A DNA stretch of 64,000 nucleotides. Source: JAMZMI01 sp039944535. GTDB lineage: Bacteria; Bacteroidota; Bacteroidia; Cytophagales; Cyclobacteriaceae. This document shows positions 33,754-41,434 of the stretch, piece by piece (positions within the stretch are counted from its first letter, which is position 1; the number at the start of each line of letters is the position of its first letter). The position numbers were made by a program, and so were the translations under genes. The notes below the pieces were generated by a model. It saw only the letters and a list, made by a program, of their open reading frames with translations, was not told where the DNA came from and searched no databases. Location: NCBI GenBank assembly GCA_039944535.1, contig JBDUYP010000007.1, positions 1 through 64,000 on the forward strand. The letters are read 5' to 3'.

Positions 33754-35241
33754 TCAATCACCCCAGGTATCAACTTCAGCCTGTGGAATTGGCAGAATGA
33801 ATTTTTCATCCTGTCCAAAGCTTTCAGGGGTGGAGTTACCTATTTCGTCGTTCCATCTTTTCAGGTCATGGAAAACCAAACCTTCATACAAGAATTCTCT
33901 CTTTTTCTCTAGTTTGATGCTGTCCATCAGGGCCTGTGGGCTGGCAAAGTCACCCACCTGCAAGGCTGGCAATGCCGCTCTGGTTCGGATTTCGTTGAGG
34001 TCAGCAATGGCATCAGCGTCGATTGTTTGACTCTGCTCATAAATAGACTCTGCGCGGGCAAGGTATATTTCAGCTAGCCTGACAACCGGCACCACACGGT
34101 CAGATGCCAGAAACTTGGCTGGAGAGTATAAAGATGTACTCGTGATGTGTTTGTAAAATGGCGCATCGATATCACTTGCTTGCGACGATGTGGTGGTTTC
34201 CGAATCTCTCATGCCTCGTAGATCCACCGGGCTAAATCTTGCACCGTTTACCAGCGACTCGCTTTTGGTTGTGAGGCCTCCGCCAAGAACCCTAAAAGCG
34301 CCTACTCCAACTCCGTTTAGTGAAGCATAGTAGTTTGTCAAGCCTGTGCCGCTGGTGATGTCACCTGTGTTGTTTGACACAGTCTGCTGAATGGCAAAGA
34401 TGTCCTCCGAGCTGTTGCTCGTGTTGTTGAAAGCATCCATTGGTGTATTGGCCAAACCATAAGAAGAGGAAGTCAGAATGTTATCAGCATAGTCTTCTGC
34501 ATCGGCATATTGTCCTTTGTGCATGGCCGCCCGCATGAGGTAAGCCTGGCAGGCATAGTAAGAAAGGCTTGTCCCGTTGGTGCCAAGAGATTCCAGCAAT
34601 GTGCTGGCTTGATTCAAATCTGCTTCTACCTGGGTATAAACAGCTCCTACTGTTGCCAAAGTTGGTGTGACGATCTGATTAACTTCTTCTATTGGCTCAG
34701 TCAAAAGCGGAATGCTGGGAGAGCTGACGGTTCCCGTTTCGTATTCTGCACCCCAAAATCGCACCATTTCAAAATATAGAATACCACGCATGGCCAGTGC
34801 TTCACCATAGACACGATCCTTTTCTGAGGTCACATTGTCAATGTTCTTGATGATATTGTTCAAAAGATTGATCACCTCATAAGCTCTTCTCCAGTTCGAC
34901 TCTATTCTTACATTGGTCGCCACCACATTGTTGTCCACAAAATCTGAATAAAGCGGGGCTCTGGCGCGATCCCAAACCAGCTCTGAACCATTTTGAGCTA
35001 CGAAAAGCGCGGGTATGAGCATGAAATCTCCCCCAAACAATTCGCCACCGTCTATTCCATCATAGATTCCCCCTAAACTGTAGTATGCACCATTCAAAGC
35101 TGCTTTTATATTCGCTTCGCTTTTATAAACATCTCCACTGATATTACCATCAGCGTTGGCATTCAGGAGATCGTCACATGAAGCCAGGCCGCAGGTAAGA
35201 ATAAGGCCAAGGATTGTTGCTTTATTACTTAGAGATTTCAT
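33754..35241 (-). CDS. SusD/RagB-family outer-membrane nutrient-binding lipoprotein
   Basis: The protein has 495 residues from ATG 35241, chosen because MKSLSNKATILGLILTCGLASC is a typical lipoprotein signal with a lipobox (LASC). In-frame starts further upstream (ATG 35274 and GTG 35280) would give a long charged N-region, and GTG 35280 overlaps the susC stop. SusD hallmarks are the helical tetratricopeptide-like body (YGEALAMRGILYFEMVRFWG; ALPALQVGDF) and the C-terminal signature LEKKREFLYEGLVFHDLKRW. SusD proteins cap a SusC channel on the outer face of the outer membrane and bind glycans or other oligomers before TonB-driven import. It directly follows the susC gene, so the pair is probably translationally coupled. 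No substrate can be inferred because no hydrolase gene is adjacent. Confidence 0.95.
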   Translation of the reverse strand: MKSLSNKATILGLILTCGLASCDDLLNANADGNISGDVYKSEANIKAALNGAYYSLGGIYDGIDGGELFGGDFMLIPALFVAQNGSELVWDRARAPLYSDFVDNNVVATNVRIESNWRRAYEVINLLNNIIKNIDNVTSEKDRVYGEALAMRGILYFEMVRFWGAEYETGTVSSPSIPLLTEPIEEVNQIVTPTLATVGAVYTQVEADLNQASTLLESLGTNGTSLSYYACQAYLMRAAMHKGQYADAEDYADNILTSSSYGLANTPMDAFNNTSNSSEDIFAIQQTVSNNTGDITSGTGLTNYYASLNGVGVGAFRVLGGGLTTKSESLVNGARFSPVDLRGMRDSETTTSSQASDIDAPFYKHITSTSLYSPAKFLASDRVVPVVRLAEIYLARAESIYEQSQTIDADAIADLNEIRTRAALPALQVGDFASPQALMDSIKLEKKREFLYEGLVFHDLKRWNDEIGNSTPESFGQDEKFILPIPQAEVDTWGD

Positions 35242-35276
35242 TTCGATATTAATTCTAGATAAATGCTTTTTCATGA

Positions 35277-38200
35277 TCACAGCCCAATTTTAATTCCAGC
35301 AATAAACATTCTCGGTTGTGGGGCGGTGAAGTTGTCAATACCCCGACTGATATTCTGCCCCACCACTCCATCGAGCGGATCTACATAGTTGACATCCGGG
35401 TCATACCCGATGTAATCTGTAAAAGTGAGTAGGTTCGATCCCCCCACGTATATGTCCATAAAGTCTATACCCCAGTCCTGAACGATTGTTTGAGGCATAT
35501 GAAAGGTGAAGGTCACATTCTTCAATCTGATGTAGCTTCCATCCTCAATCCAGCGTGTAGATGGGTTGGTGTTTTCTTCTGCTGAGTTGAACTGAGGATA
35601 AGCAGCGTCCGTATCTGCCGCCGAATACCACCTGTCAACTTGCGAAGAAAGTTGGTTCAAAATGAGATATCCACTGTTGGCCATGTACTCACCAGTGGCG
35701 TAGTACAGATCAACATCCCCAACAAACTGGAACATGAAGGATAAGTCCATATTCTTGTATGTAAGTGTGTTGGTCAAACCACCATAGTATCCTGGGTTTG
35801 GATTTCCTGCCACCGTGCGTTGCGCCCTTTCCCATTCGTCTGTCAGGTATCTATCCCCAAACTCCGGTAGTTTGAAAGCGTACACATCATCAATTTCGTC
35901 TTGTGTAGGTTCCCTGTTTAAGAAATAAAGCGGAATCCCACGTTCCAAACCAATGTCAGTAAGTGTAGCATTTTCCGTGGTATAAACCCCGGCATATTCT
36001 CTCAGGTAAAAACTTCCGGCAGCTTCACCTTCCAGAAAAGCACTGGAGCCCACTATCAGATCCAGCCCAACCAGGTCAGTAATCTTGTTTTCATTCAGGG
36101 AAATGTTGAAATCTGTGCTCCACGAAAAGTCTTTAGTGCGGACGATATCAGAACTCAGGTTGATTTCAATGCCGCTATTTTCCATGGCTCCCACATTTTT
36201 CAGAATGCTGTTGAAACCACTCGTCTGGCTCACAGGGACAGGAAATAGCAGGTCAGTGGTTTTCTTCTGATAGTAATCCACCGAACCGGTGATGCGATCC
36301 ATGATACCAAATTCAATTCCCGCTCCAATTTGCGTTGTGCTTTCCCATTTCAGTTTCGGGTTGGCCAGGTTGGCTAGGCGGATGGCCTCACCGTTTCCAT
36401 AAGTTGCGCGGAAATAATTGCTTCTGTACAAAAAGTCGTCAATAGGCGTGTTTCCGATGATACCGTAGCTACCCTTCAGTTTGAGGAAACTGATCGCCGG
36501 AATAGCCGACATGAAATCTTCTTCGCTCAGCACCCAGCCGGCAGAAACAGCAGGGAATACTCCGTATCGGTTGTCCGTTCCAAATTTGGAAGACCCGTCG
36601 AGCCTGCCACTTACTTGTAGGATGTACTTGTCTTTAAAACTATAGTTCAACCTGGCAAATGAAGAAACCAGCACATTGATGCCTGAAGGAATATCCACCA
36701 CTCTCAATGAAGGATCGCCCTCGGCAAGATCTTCCAGCGCAGAGATGCTGTTGACATCTGCCTGTCGGAAAGTTGATTCTGTTGTTGATTCCTGATACGA
36801 TGCACCGAGCACTATGCTCAATTTGTTTTCTGAGTTTATTTCAGGGCTGTAGGTCAGCCAGCCATTTACTGTATAGTTCTTCAGGTCTGTTTCGCTGAGT
36901 TGAGAGTTACCATTGGTGCCACCCTCCTGCGTCTCCGGCCCTTGTCTCAGTTCTGAGCGCAGGCTGCTGAAGTCAATACCACCATTCACATCAAACTTCA
37001 ATGTGCTGGTGATGTCGTAAGCCAGCCCCAGGCTGGCGATCACGCTGTTGTTGTAGCCTAGATTGTCAGCAAAATTAATTTCCGTAAGTGGGTTGTACAG
37101 ATCACTGAAAACATTCAGCTTATAATCGTTAGCCGCACTGTATGTATCAGACGGAGGCAAGGCGATCGCCTGCAGTGGCGACCCCAGGTCTTGATCTTCT
37201 TTCAGCCTGTAGTCTTTGGTGTAGATGTAGTTGACATTGGCATTTGCCGAAAGCTTGGATGTGATCTTGCTATCAAGCGAAAGCGATCCATTCAGTCTGT
37301 CAAATTGATTGCCAACCAGGATGCCTTCCTGTGTATTGTAACCTACCGATGCAAAATAACCGAGCTGTTCTGTGCCGCCTTGCAGACCTACATTGGCTCT
37401 ATGTGAAATCCCGTTTTGGAAAATCTCTTTTTGCCAATCTGTGTTTTGGTCGAGGCTCGAGAAAAAGGCCGGAACTGTTACCGTGTTTCCACCGATAGAG
37501 ATGCTGCTCACATTATTGGCTTCCCATTGTTCTAACTCTTCCTGTGTGTAATCCCCTTTATACCCGAATGGCTGAAGGAGGTTTTCCAGTACCAGTTGAT
37601 TGTACTGCGCCGGGGACATCAGATCCAGATATTTAGGTGTTTGGCTTACACCAAATTGATAATCCGCATTGATTTTCATTTTGCCCGAAGACCCTGATTT
37701 GGTGGTGATGATAATCACACCATTGGCGGCACGAGAACCATAAATGGCAGCAGCGGAAGCATCTTTCAGTACTTCAATTGACGCAATATTGCTTGGGTTG
37801 ATATTTGATTGATTGCTGGAAACCAGCGGCACCCCGTCCACTACGTATAGGGGCTGATTGGAATTGGATAGGGTAGAGCCACCCCTAACCCTTACAGTAG
37901 TATTTCCCCCCAGCTTACCACTCGAGTTTTGCACAAACATACCGGATGCCTTACCCTGATTGGCCTGTTCCAGATTGATAAGCGGGCTGGCACTGATATC
38001 ACCGCCACCTATTTGAGCGATACTACCCGTAACCTCATTTTTGGATTGGGTACCAAACCCTACCGAAAGATCACCGTCTGATGAAACAGCTGCAAGGCTG
38101 AGGCTTATTTTGGACTGACCCGCTACGAAGACTTTTTCAGTTCTGAATCCATCCAGAGAGAAAATCAGCGTTTCGTAACCATCTACAATGGCAATGGTGT

Positions 38201-38375
38201 AGGATCCGGAGGCGTCCGTGAGTGTTGTCGTCCCGGTTTCGGAGACTTCCACTGACACTCCGGCAAGCGGGTTTCCGTCAGTGTTTGTAATCGTTCCTTT
38301 TACGGTGGAGTCCTGTGCGTACACACCGTGCAGTAGCACAAGTGAGGTGAGGAGGCAGGCGGTAAATAGCTTCAT
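35277..38375 (-). CDS. SusC/RagA-family TonB-dependent outer-membrane transporter
   Basis: This 1,032-residue protein has a signal peptide (MKLFTACLLTSLVLLHGVYA), a CarboxypepD_reg-like domain at residues 24-95 (VKGTITNTDGNPLAGVSVEV), a plug domain with the SusC-type signature (VRVRGGSTLSNSNQPLYVVDGVPL, written here as the start of a longer match, then IEVLKDASAAAIYGSRAANG), and a large beta-barrel ending in an aromatic-poor IAGIKIGL strand. It should import a polymer fragment across the outer membrane with its SusD partner, powered by TonB-ExbBD. There is no N-terminal STN or anti-sigma signalling domain, so trans-envelope signalling through this receptor is unlikely. Its stop overlaps the GTG at 35280 in front of the susD-like gene. 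Confidence 0.96.
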   Translation of the reverse strand: MKLFTACLLTSLVLLHGVYAQDSTVKGTITNTDGNPLAGVSVEVSETGTTTLTDASGSYTIAIVDGYETLIFSLDGFRTEKVFVAGQSKISLSLAAVSSDGDLSVGFGTQSKNEVTGSIAQIGGGDISASPLINLEQANQGKASGMFVQNSSGKLGGNTTVRVRGGSTLSNSNQPLYVVDGVPLVSSNQSNINPSNIASIEVLKDASAAAIYGSRAANGVIIITTKSGSSGKMKINADYQFGVSQTPKYLDLMSPAQYNQLVLENLLQPFGYKGDYTQEELEQWEANNVSSISIGGNTVTVPAFFSSLDQNTDWQKEIFQNGISHRANVGLQGGTEQLGYFASVGYNTQEGILVGNQFDRLNGSLSLDSKITSKLSANANVNYIYTKDYRLKEDQDLGSPLQAIALPPSDTYSAANDYKLNVFSDLYNPLTEINFADNLGYNNSVIASLGLAYDITSTLKFDVNGGIDFSSLRSELRQGPETQEGGTNGNSQLSETDLKNYTVNGWLTYSPEINSENKLSIVLGASYQESTTESTFRQADVNSISALEDLAEGDPSLRVVDIPSGINVLVSSFARLNYSFKDKYILQVSGRLDGSSKFGTDNRYGVFPAVSAGWVLSEEDFMSAIPAISFLKLKGSYGIIGNTPIDDFLYRSNYFRATYGNGEAIRLANLANPKLKWESTTQIGAGIEFGIMDRITGSVDYYQKKTTDLLFPVPVSQTSGFNSILKNVGAMENSGIEINLSSDIVRTKDFSWSTDFNISLNENKITDLVGLDLIVGSSAFLEGEAAGSFYLREYAGVYTTENATLTDIGLERGIPLYFLNREPTQDEIDDVYAFKLPEFGDRYLTDEWERAQRTVAGNPNPGYYGGLTNTLTYKNMDLSFMFQFVGDVDLYYATGEYMANSGYLILNQLSSQVDRWYSAADTDAAYPQFNSAEENTNPSTRWIEDGSYIRLKNVTFTFHMPQTIVQDWGIDFMDIYVGGSNLLTFTDYIGYDPDVNYVDPLDGVVGQNISRGIDNFTAPQPRMFIAGIKIGL

Positions 38376-38437
38376 GAAATATTCAATTTGGGTTAAAAAT
38401 AACCAGAACCAAGTTTCAATTTAAAGTAAAAGTTAAA

Positions 38438-38573
38438 AAGTGTGTGATTATATAGGTTTTGCTGAGAGTTCTATCATCGGGCGGGCTATTCTTCGTTGGA
38501 AATGTTGGCCATTACCCAAAGTCACGTGGAAACACGTGACACAACCAGAAAGTGTGTGATTAAATAGGTTTTG
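38438..38573. repeat. 24-bp direct repeat pair upstream of susC
   Basis: The two copies (38438-38461 and 38550-38573) differ at one base and are 112 bp apart start to start. Both follow an AACCAGAA sequence at short distance (38401 and 38543). They could be binding sites for a regulator of susCD; that is inference. Confidence 0.6.
38521..38540. promoter_or_regulatory. Perfect 8-bp inverted repeat, possible operator
   Basis: GTCACGTGGAAACACGTGAC is a perfect dyad with a 4-nt centre. It has no T run, so it is more likely a protein-binding site or a transcript hairpin than a terminator. It sits about 150 bp upstream of the susC start. Confidence 0.5.
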
Positions 38574-38722
38574 TGGAATGAAGGACGTGGTTAAGGTGAT
38601 CTTTTCATGCTGTCATTCCCTTGGAAATCTTAGTCATGAAGCAAAGAGAAGGATCAGCGGCCAAAAAATTTCTGAATGGTCTGTTGGAAACAAGTGAGTT
38701 TTCAGAAAGAGATGGGATAGTT

Positions 38723-39415
38723 TCATAGCTTGATAATCAGCTCCCAGCGAAAGGCCCACTTCCATTTCAGGGTGTAGTTTCGGATGTCGCAGGCAGTCAT
38801 AAGTTTCACTATTTCTTCTTTTTTGAACCCGCGAGCCACCGATACGGCCGCATCATTTCTTACCATATACGATCTGGAAAAAAGACGTGTGATCATTTTG
38901 ATAGAATAGTATGCAAGCCAGTGTCTGTGTAGGTCGTTGAAGATGATGGCCGTGGAGGTTTGATCTTTGAGGTGTTTGAAAATCTGAATGAGCTGTGCTT
39001 CGGTAAAATGATGAAGAAACAGACAGCAGTGAACCACATCAAACTGGCTTTGGCGAAAGTCATCACTGAAAATGTTCTGCGCTTTGAAAGCAATGTTGGG
39101 CCATTCTGAGGTGTGGGTTTGTGCGTATTCTACTATGTGTGGATTTGCATCTATGCCGGTGAAGTGAATGGCCTTTTGTTCGCTTTTGGCAATTTTCGCC
39201 ATGCCTATCAGGATATCTCCTCCACCACAGCCCAGATCTGCTACAGTTTTGATTTGATATTTTCTAATAAGTTTTCTGAATGCAGAAAGACTGATATTGT
39301 TTCCTCCAAGCCGCCGGTTGATGATGTCTAACTCTCGGAGTGTTTGCCCAATAACCTCCCCACCCATTTCCAGGTCGTCCATGATCTCCAGCTCGGTGGA
39401 TCGCTGCTCAAACAT
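38723..39415 (-). CDS. SAM-dependent methyltransferase of the type III PKS locus
   Basis: The 230-residue class I methyltransferase has a glycine-rich SAM-binding motif I (VADLGCGGGD, residues 58-67), an acidic end of strand 2 (FTGIDANPHIVEYA) and a motif IV-like FDVVHCCLFLHHF. No transmembrane segment or signal peptide is evident, so it should be cytosolic. Its ATG overlaps the stop of the polyketide synthase gene by one base (TGATG), which implies translational coupling and a shared pathway. By analogy with BpsB of Bacillus and SrsB of Streptomyces, which act after a type III PKS, it probably O- or C-methylates a phenolic or pyrone lipid. The substrate is inferred from context only. Confidence 0.88.
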   Translation of the reverse strand: MFEQRSTELEIMDDLEMGGEVIGQTLRELDIINRRLGGNNISLSAFRKLIRKYQIKTVADLGCGGGDILIGMAKIAKSEQKAIHFTGIDANPHIVEYAQTHTSEWPNIAFKAQNIFSDDFRQSQFDVVHCCLFLHHFTEAQLIQIFKHLKDQTSTAIIFNDLHRHWLAYYSIKMITRLFSRSYMVRNDAAVSVARGFKKEEIVKLMTACDIRNYTLKWKWAFRWELIIKL

Positions 39416-40521
39416 CAGCTTGTGCAGACTTTAAGCAGCGTGCTTTCGAGCGTCAACCCAGGGCCAAAGGCAAAGCTCAGGATGTTTTTGCCTTTATCTC
39501 CGGCAGTGAGCTGATCCATGATTTTTTTAATCACAAAAAGGACAGTCGGTGAGGACATGTTGCCGTAGTTTTTCAATATTTCGTAGGCGGGCAAATTGTC
39601 CATTTTGCTAAGGCCCAATTCCTCTTCTATTACTTCTAATATTCGCTTGCCTCCCGGGTGAATAGCATAAAGATCGATTTGGTCTTTGCTCAGGTTGATC
39701 TGATCTAGCAATCTGTCTGTTAGTTTTTTGATTCCGCTGCGGATGTGCTCTGGCACTTGTGGAGAAAGTTTCATGAGAAAGCCCAGATTGCCGATTTTCC
39801 ATGACATCTCTGCTCGTGCTTCCAAATCAAGATCGCTATAGAAAGAAGCGAGCTCCAGAGAGAGTGTTTTGGGTTTTTGGCCGGTGACCAAAACGGCCGC
39901 AGCACCATCAGCAAATAGGGCGCTTGACAGTAGGTTATCCTCGTCCGTTGTGTTTTGAAAGTGAATGCTGCACAGCTCCACGCATACCACTAAAACCTTA
40001 GCCTTTGGCTGGCTTTCTGTAATCTGAGAGGCTATTTTCAGTCCGTTGAAAGCGGCATAGCAGCCCATAAAATTGACAGACGCACGGACTACATCCGTCC
40101 TCATTCCGAGCTTTTGTATCAGGTCAATGTCCAGACCGGGAGCATACATGCCGGTGCAGCTTACCGTCACCAGGTGTGTGATAGAGGGCGCGGATAACTG
40201 CACCTTTTCTAAGCTGTCAGTTACGGCATTTGCTGCCAGGTCGGGAGCAGCCATTTCGTACAGCTGCATCCTTTTGTTCACTTCTGGAAATGGCTCGAGT
40301 TTTTCATTTTGCGGGTAGAAATTATAGGCCTCAGGGGTCTGAGCATAATCTGCTATCACCGAGTGTCTGTGTTTGATGCCACTTGCTCTGTAGAGTACTT
40401 TCAGTTTTTGTTTTTCACGATCGCTTATGGGCAAGTGTCGTTCCATAAATGCACCTATCGTATCCTGACTGATGCGATTTTTGGGAACTGCTACTCCTAT
40501 GGAAGAAATATATGACGGCAT
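39415..40521 (-). CDS. Type III polyketide synthase (chalcone/stilbene synthase superfamily)
   Basis: The 368-residue protein has the usual length and the full catalytic triad: Cys154 in NFMGCYAA, His288 in YAIHPGG and Asn321 in YGNMSSP. GFGPG-type C-terminal sequence (SFAFGPGLTLES) completes the fold signature. Such enzymes extend an acyl starter with malonyl-CoA and cyclise it to resorcinols, pyrones or phloroglucinols; bacterial members often take long fatty acyl starters. The starter used here cannot be read from sequence. It is the first gene of a coupled pair with the methyltransferase and is divergently transcribed from the UbiA gene across a 52-bp gap. KAS III and HMG-CoA synthase were considered, but the CHS-type His and Asn contexts and the length favour type III PKS. 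Confidence 0.93.
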   Translation of the reverse strand: MPSYISSIGVAVPKNRISQDTIGAFMERHLPISDREKQKLKVLYRASGIKHRHSVIADYAQTPEAYNFYPQNEKLEPFPEVNKRMQLYEMAAPDLAANAVTDSLEKVQLSAPSITHLVTVSCTGMYAPGLDIDLIQKLGMRTDVVRASVNFMGCYAAFNGLKIASQITESQPKAKVLVVCVELCSIHFQNTTDEDNLLSSALFADGAAAVLVTGQKPKTLSLELASFYSDLDLEARAEMSWKIGNLGFLMKLSPQVPEHIRSGIKKLTDRLLDQINLSKDQIDLYAIHPGGKRILEVIEEELGLSKMDNLPAYEILKNYGNMSSPTVLFVIKKIMDQLTAGDKGKNILSFAFGPGLTLESTLLKVCTS

Positions 40522-40533
40522 AAGTGAGCTTTG

Positions 40534-40543
40534 GTAATATTAC
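40534..40543. promoter_or_regulatory. Palindrome in the divergent PKS/UbiA promoter region
   Basis: GTAATATTAC is a perfect 10-bp palindrome near the middle of the 52-bp gap between the divergent type III PKS and UbiA genes. It could be a shared operator, but a 10-bp AT-rich palindrome can occur by chance. Confidence 0.3.
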
Positions 40544-40573
40544 TTAACTTTTGCGAGGAGGATCATACCGCCA

Positions 40574-41434
40574 ATGAAAAAATCAACGCTACTTCATCTC
40601 CGTTTTCCATTTTCGTTTTTCCTGCTTCCAGTGTTTCTTTTTGGCTGTGCCACGCAGAAGGAGATCGTCTGGTGGCAGGCGGGATTGACCTTTGTGATCC
40701 TTCACTTTTTGGTTTATCCAGCGAGCAATGGCTATAACAGTTACTACGACAAAGATGAAAAAAGTATAGGAGGCCTGAAATCTCCGCCACAGGTTTCCAA
40801 AGAGTTGTACTGGGCAGCACTGCTCATGGATGGTTTGGCGTTGGCCCTTGGCTTTCTGATTTCGGAGCTTTTTGTGCTGATGGTTTTCATCTACGGTCTC
40901 GTGTCAAAGGCTTATAGCCACCCTTCGGTCAGGCTAAAGAAAATGCCCATCACGGGCTGGCTTGCGGCAGGTGTTTTTCAGGGTTACTTCACGTTGCTCA
41001 TCTCGGTAGTAGGGGTTGGTGGTGTAGGGTTGCAGGGTTTGCTTGACGCAAAACTTCAGTTTGCCGCTGTGCTCACCACAATCATGCTTTTTGGTTCCTA
41101 TCCCATGACGCAGATTTATCAGCATGAAGAAGACGCTAAAAGAGGAGACAAAACCCTGAGTTTGAAACTGGGAATATTAGGAACTTTCCATTTTACGGCT
41201 GTCTTTTTCAGTTTTTCCACAATGCTATTTGTGTTGTACTTTTTGAGATACTATGATCTGCTGACAGCTGCTGTGTTTGTTGCCAGTCTCTTCCCTGTGC
41301 TGGCATTTTTTGGGAGTTGGTATATAAAGGCCAGAAAAAATCCTGATCATGTGAATTTTGAGAATACCATGCGCCTGAACTGGATTTCTTCTGTTTGTCT
41401 CAACGCATTTTTTCTTTGGCTTTTCTTTAGCTGA
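40574..41434 (+). CDS. UbiA-family prenyltransferase
   Basis: The 286-residue integral membrane protein has about eight hydrophobic segments. The first UbiA motif is present (NGYNSYYDKD, residues 52-61). The second appears as QIYQHEEDAKRGDKT (180-194), in which the first Asp of the usual DxxxD is replaced by Gln183 while Asp187 is kept. UbiA enzymes transfer a polyprenyl group from its diphosphate to an aromatic or other acceptor in the membrane. Divergent from the type III PKS and convergent with a geranylgeranyl-reductase-like flavoprotein, it may prenylate the polyketide product. A GGAGG sequence lies about 13 bp before the ATG. The stop overlaps the end of the flavoprotein gene by 8 bp. 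Chlorophyll, menaquinone or heme O roles are not supported by context. Confidence 0.87.
   Translation: MKKSTLLHLRFPFSFFLLPVFLFGCATQKEIVWWQAGLTFVILHFLVYPASNGYNSYYDKDEKSIGGLKSPPQVSKELYWAALLMDGLALALGFLISELFVLMVFIYGLVSKAYSHPSVRLKKMPITGWLAAGVFQGYFTLLISVVGVGGVGLQGLLDAKLQFAAVLTTIMLFGSYPMTQIYQHEEDAKRGDKTLSLKLGILGTFHFTAVFFSFSTMLFVLYFLRYYDLLTAAVFVASLFPVLAFFGSWYIKARKNPDHVNFENTMRLNWISSVCLNAFFLWLFFS

Larger units (their letters stand above)
38376..38722. other. Non-coding region upstream of susC with paired repeats
   Basis: No supported gene lies in these 347 bp. The region holds a 24-bp direct repeat at 38438-38461 and 38550-38573 (23 of 24 bases identical, core GTGTGTGATTA), a perfect 8-bp inverted repeat at 38521-38540, and a weak GGTTA/TAACC hairpin at 38391-38404. 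It is upstream of susC and downstream of the methyltransferase gene on the same strand, so it probably contains the susCD promoter and control sites. Confidence 0.6.

Noticed and set aside
39413..39417. The TGATG overlap as a frameshifted PKS-methyltransferase fusion
   Set aside because: Both proteins are complete at the joint: the PKS ends after its C-terminal GPG region, and the methyltransferase has its own start and full SAM motif.
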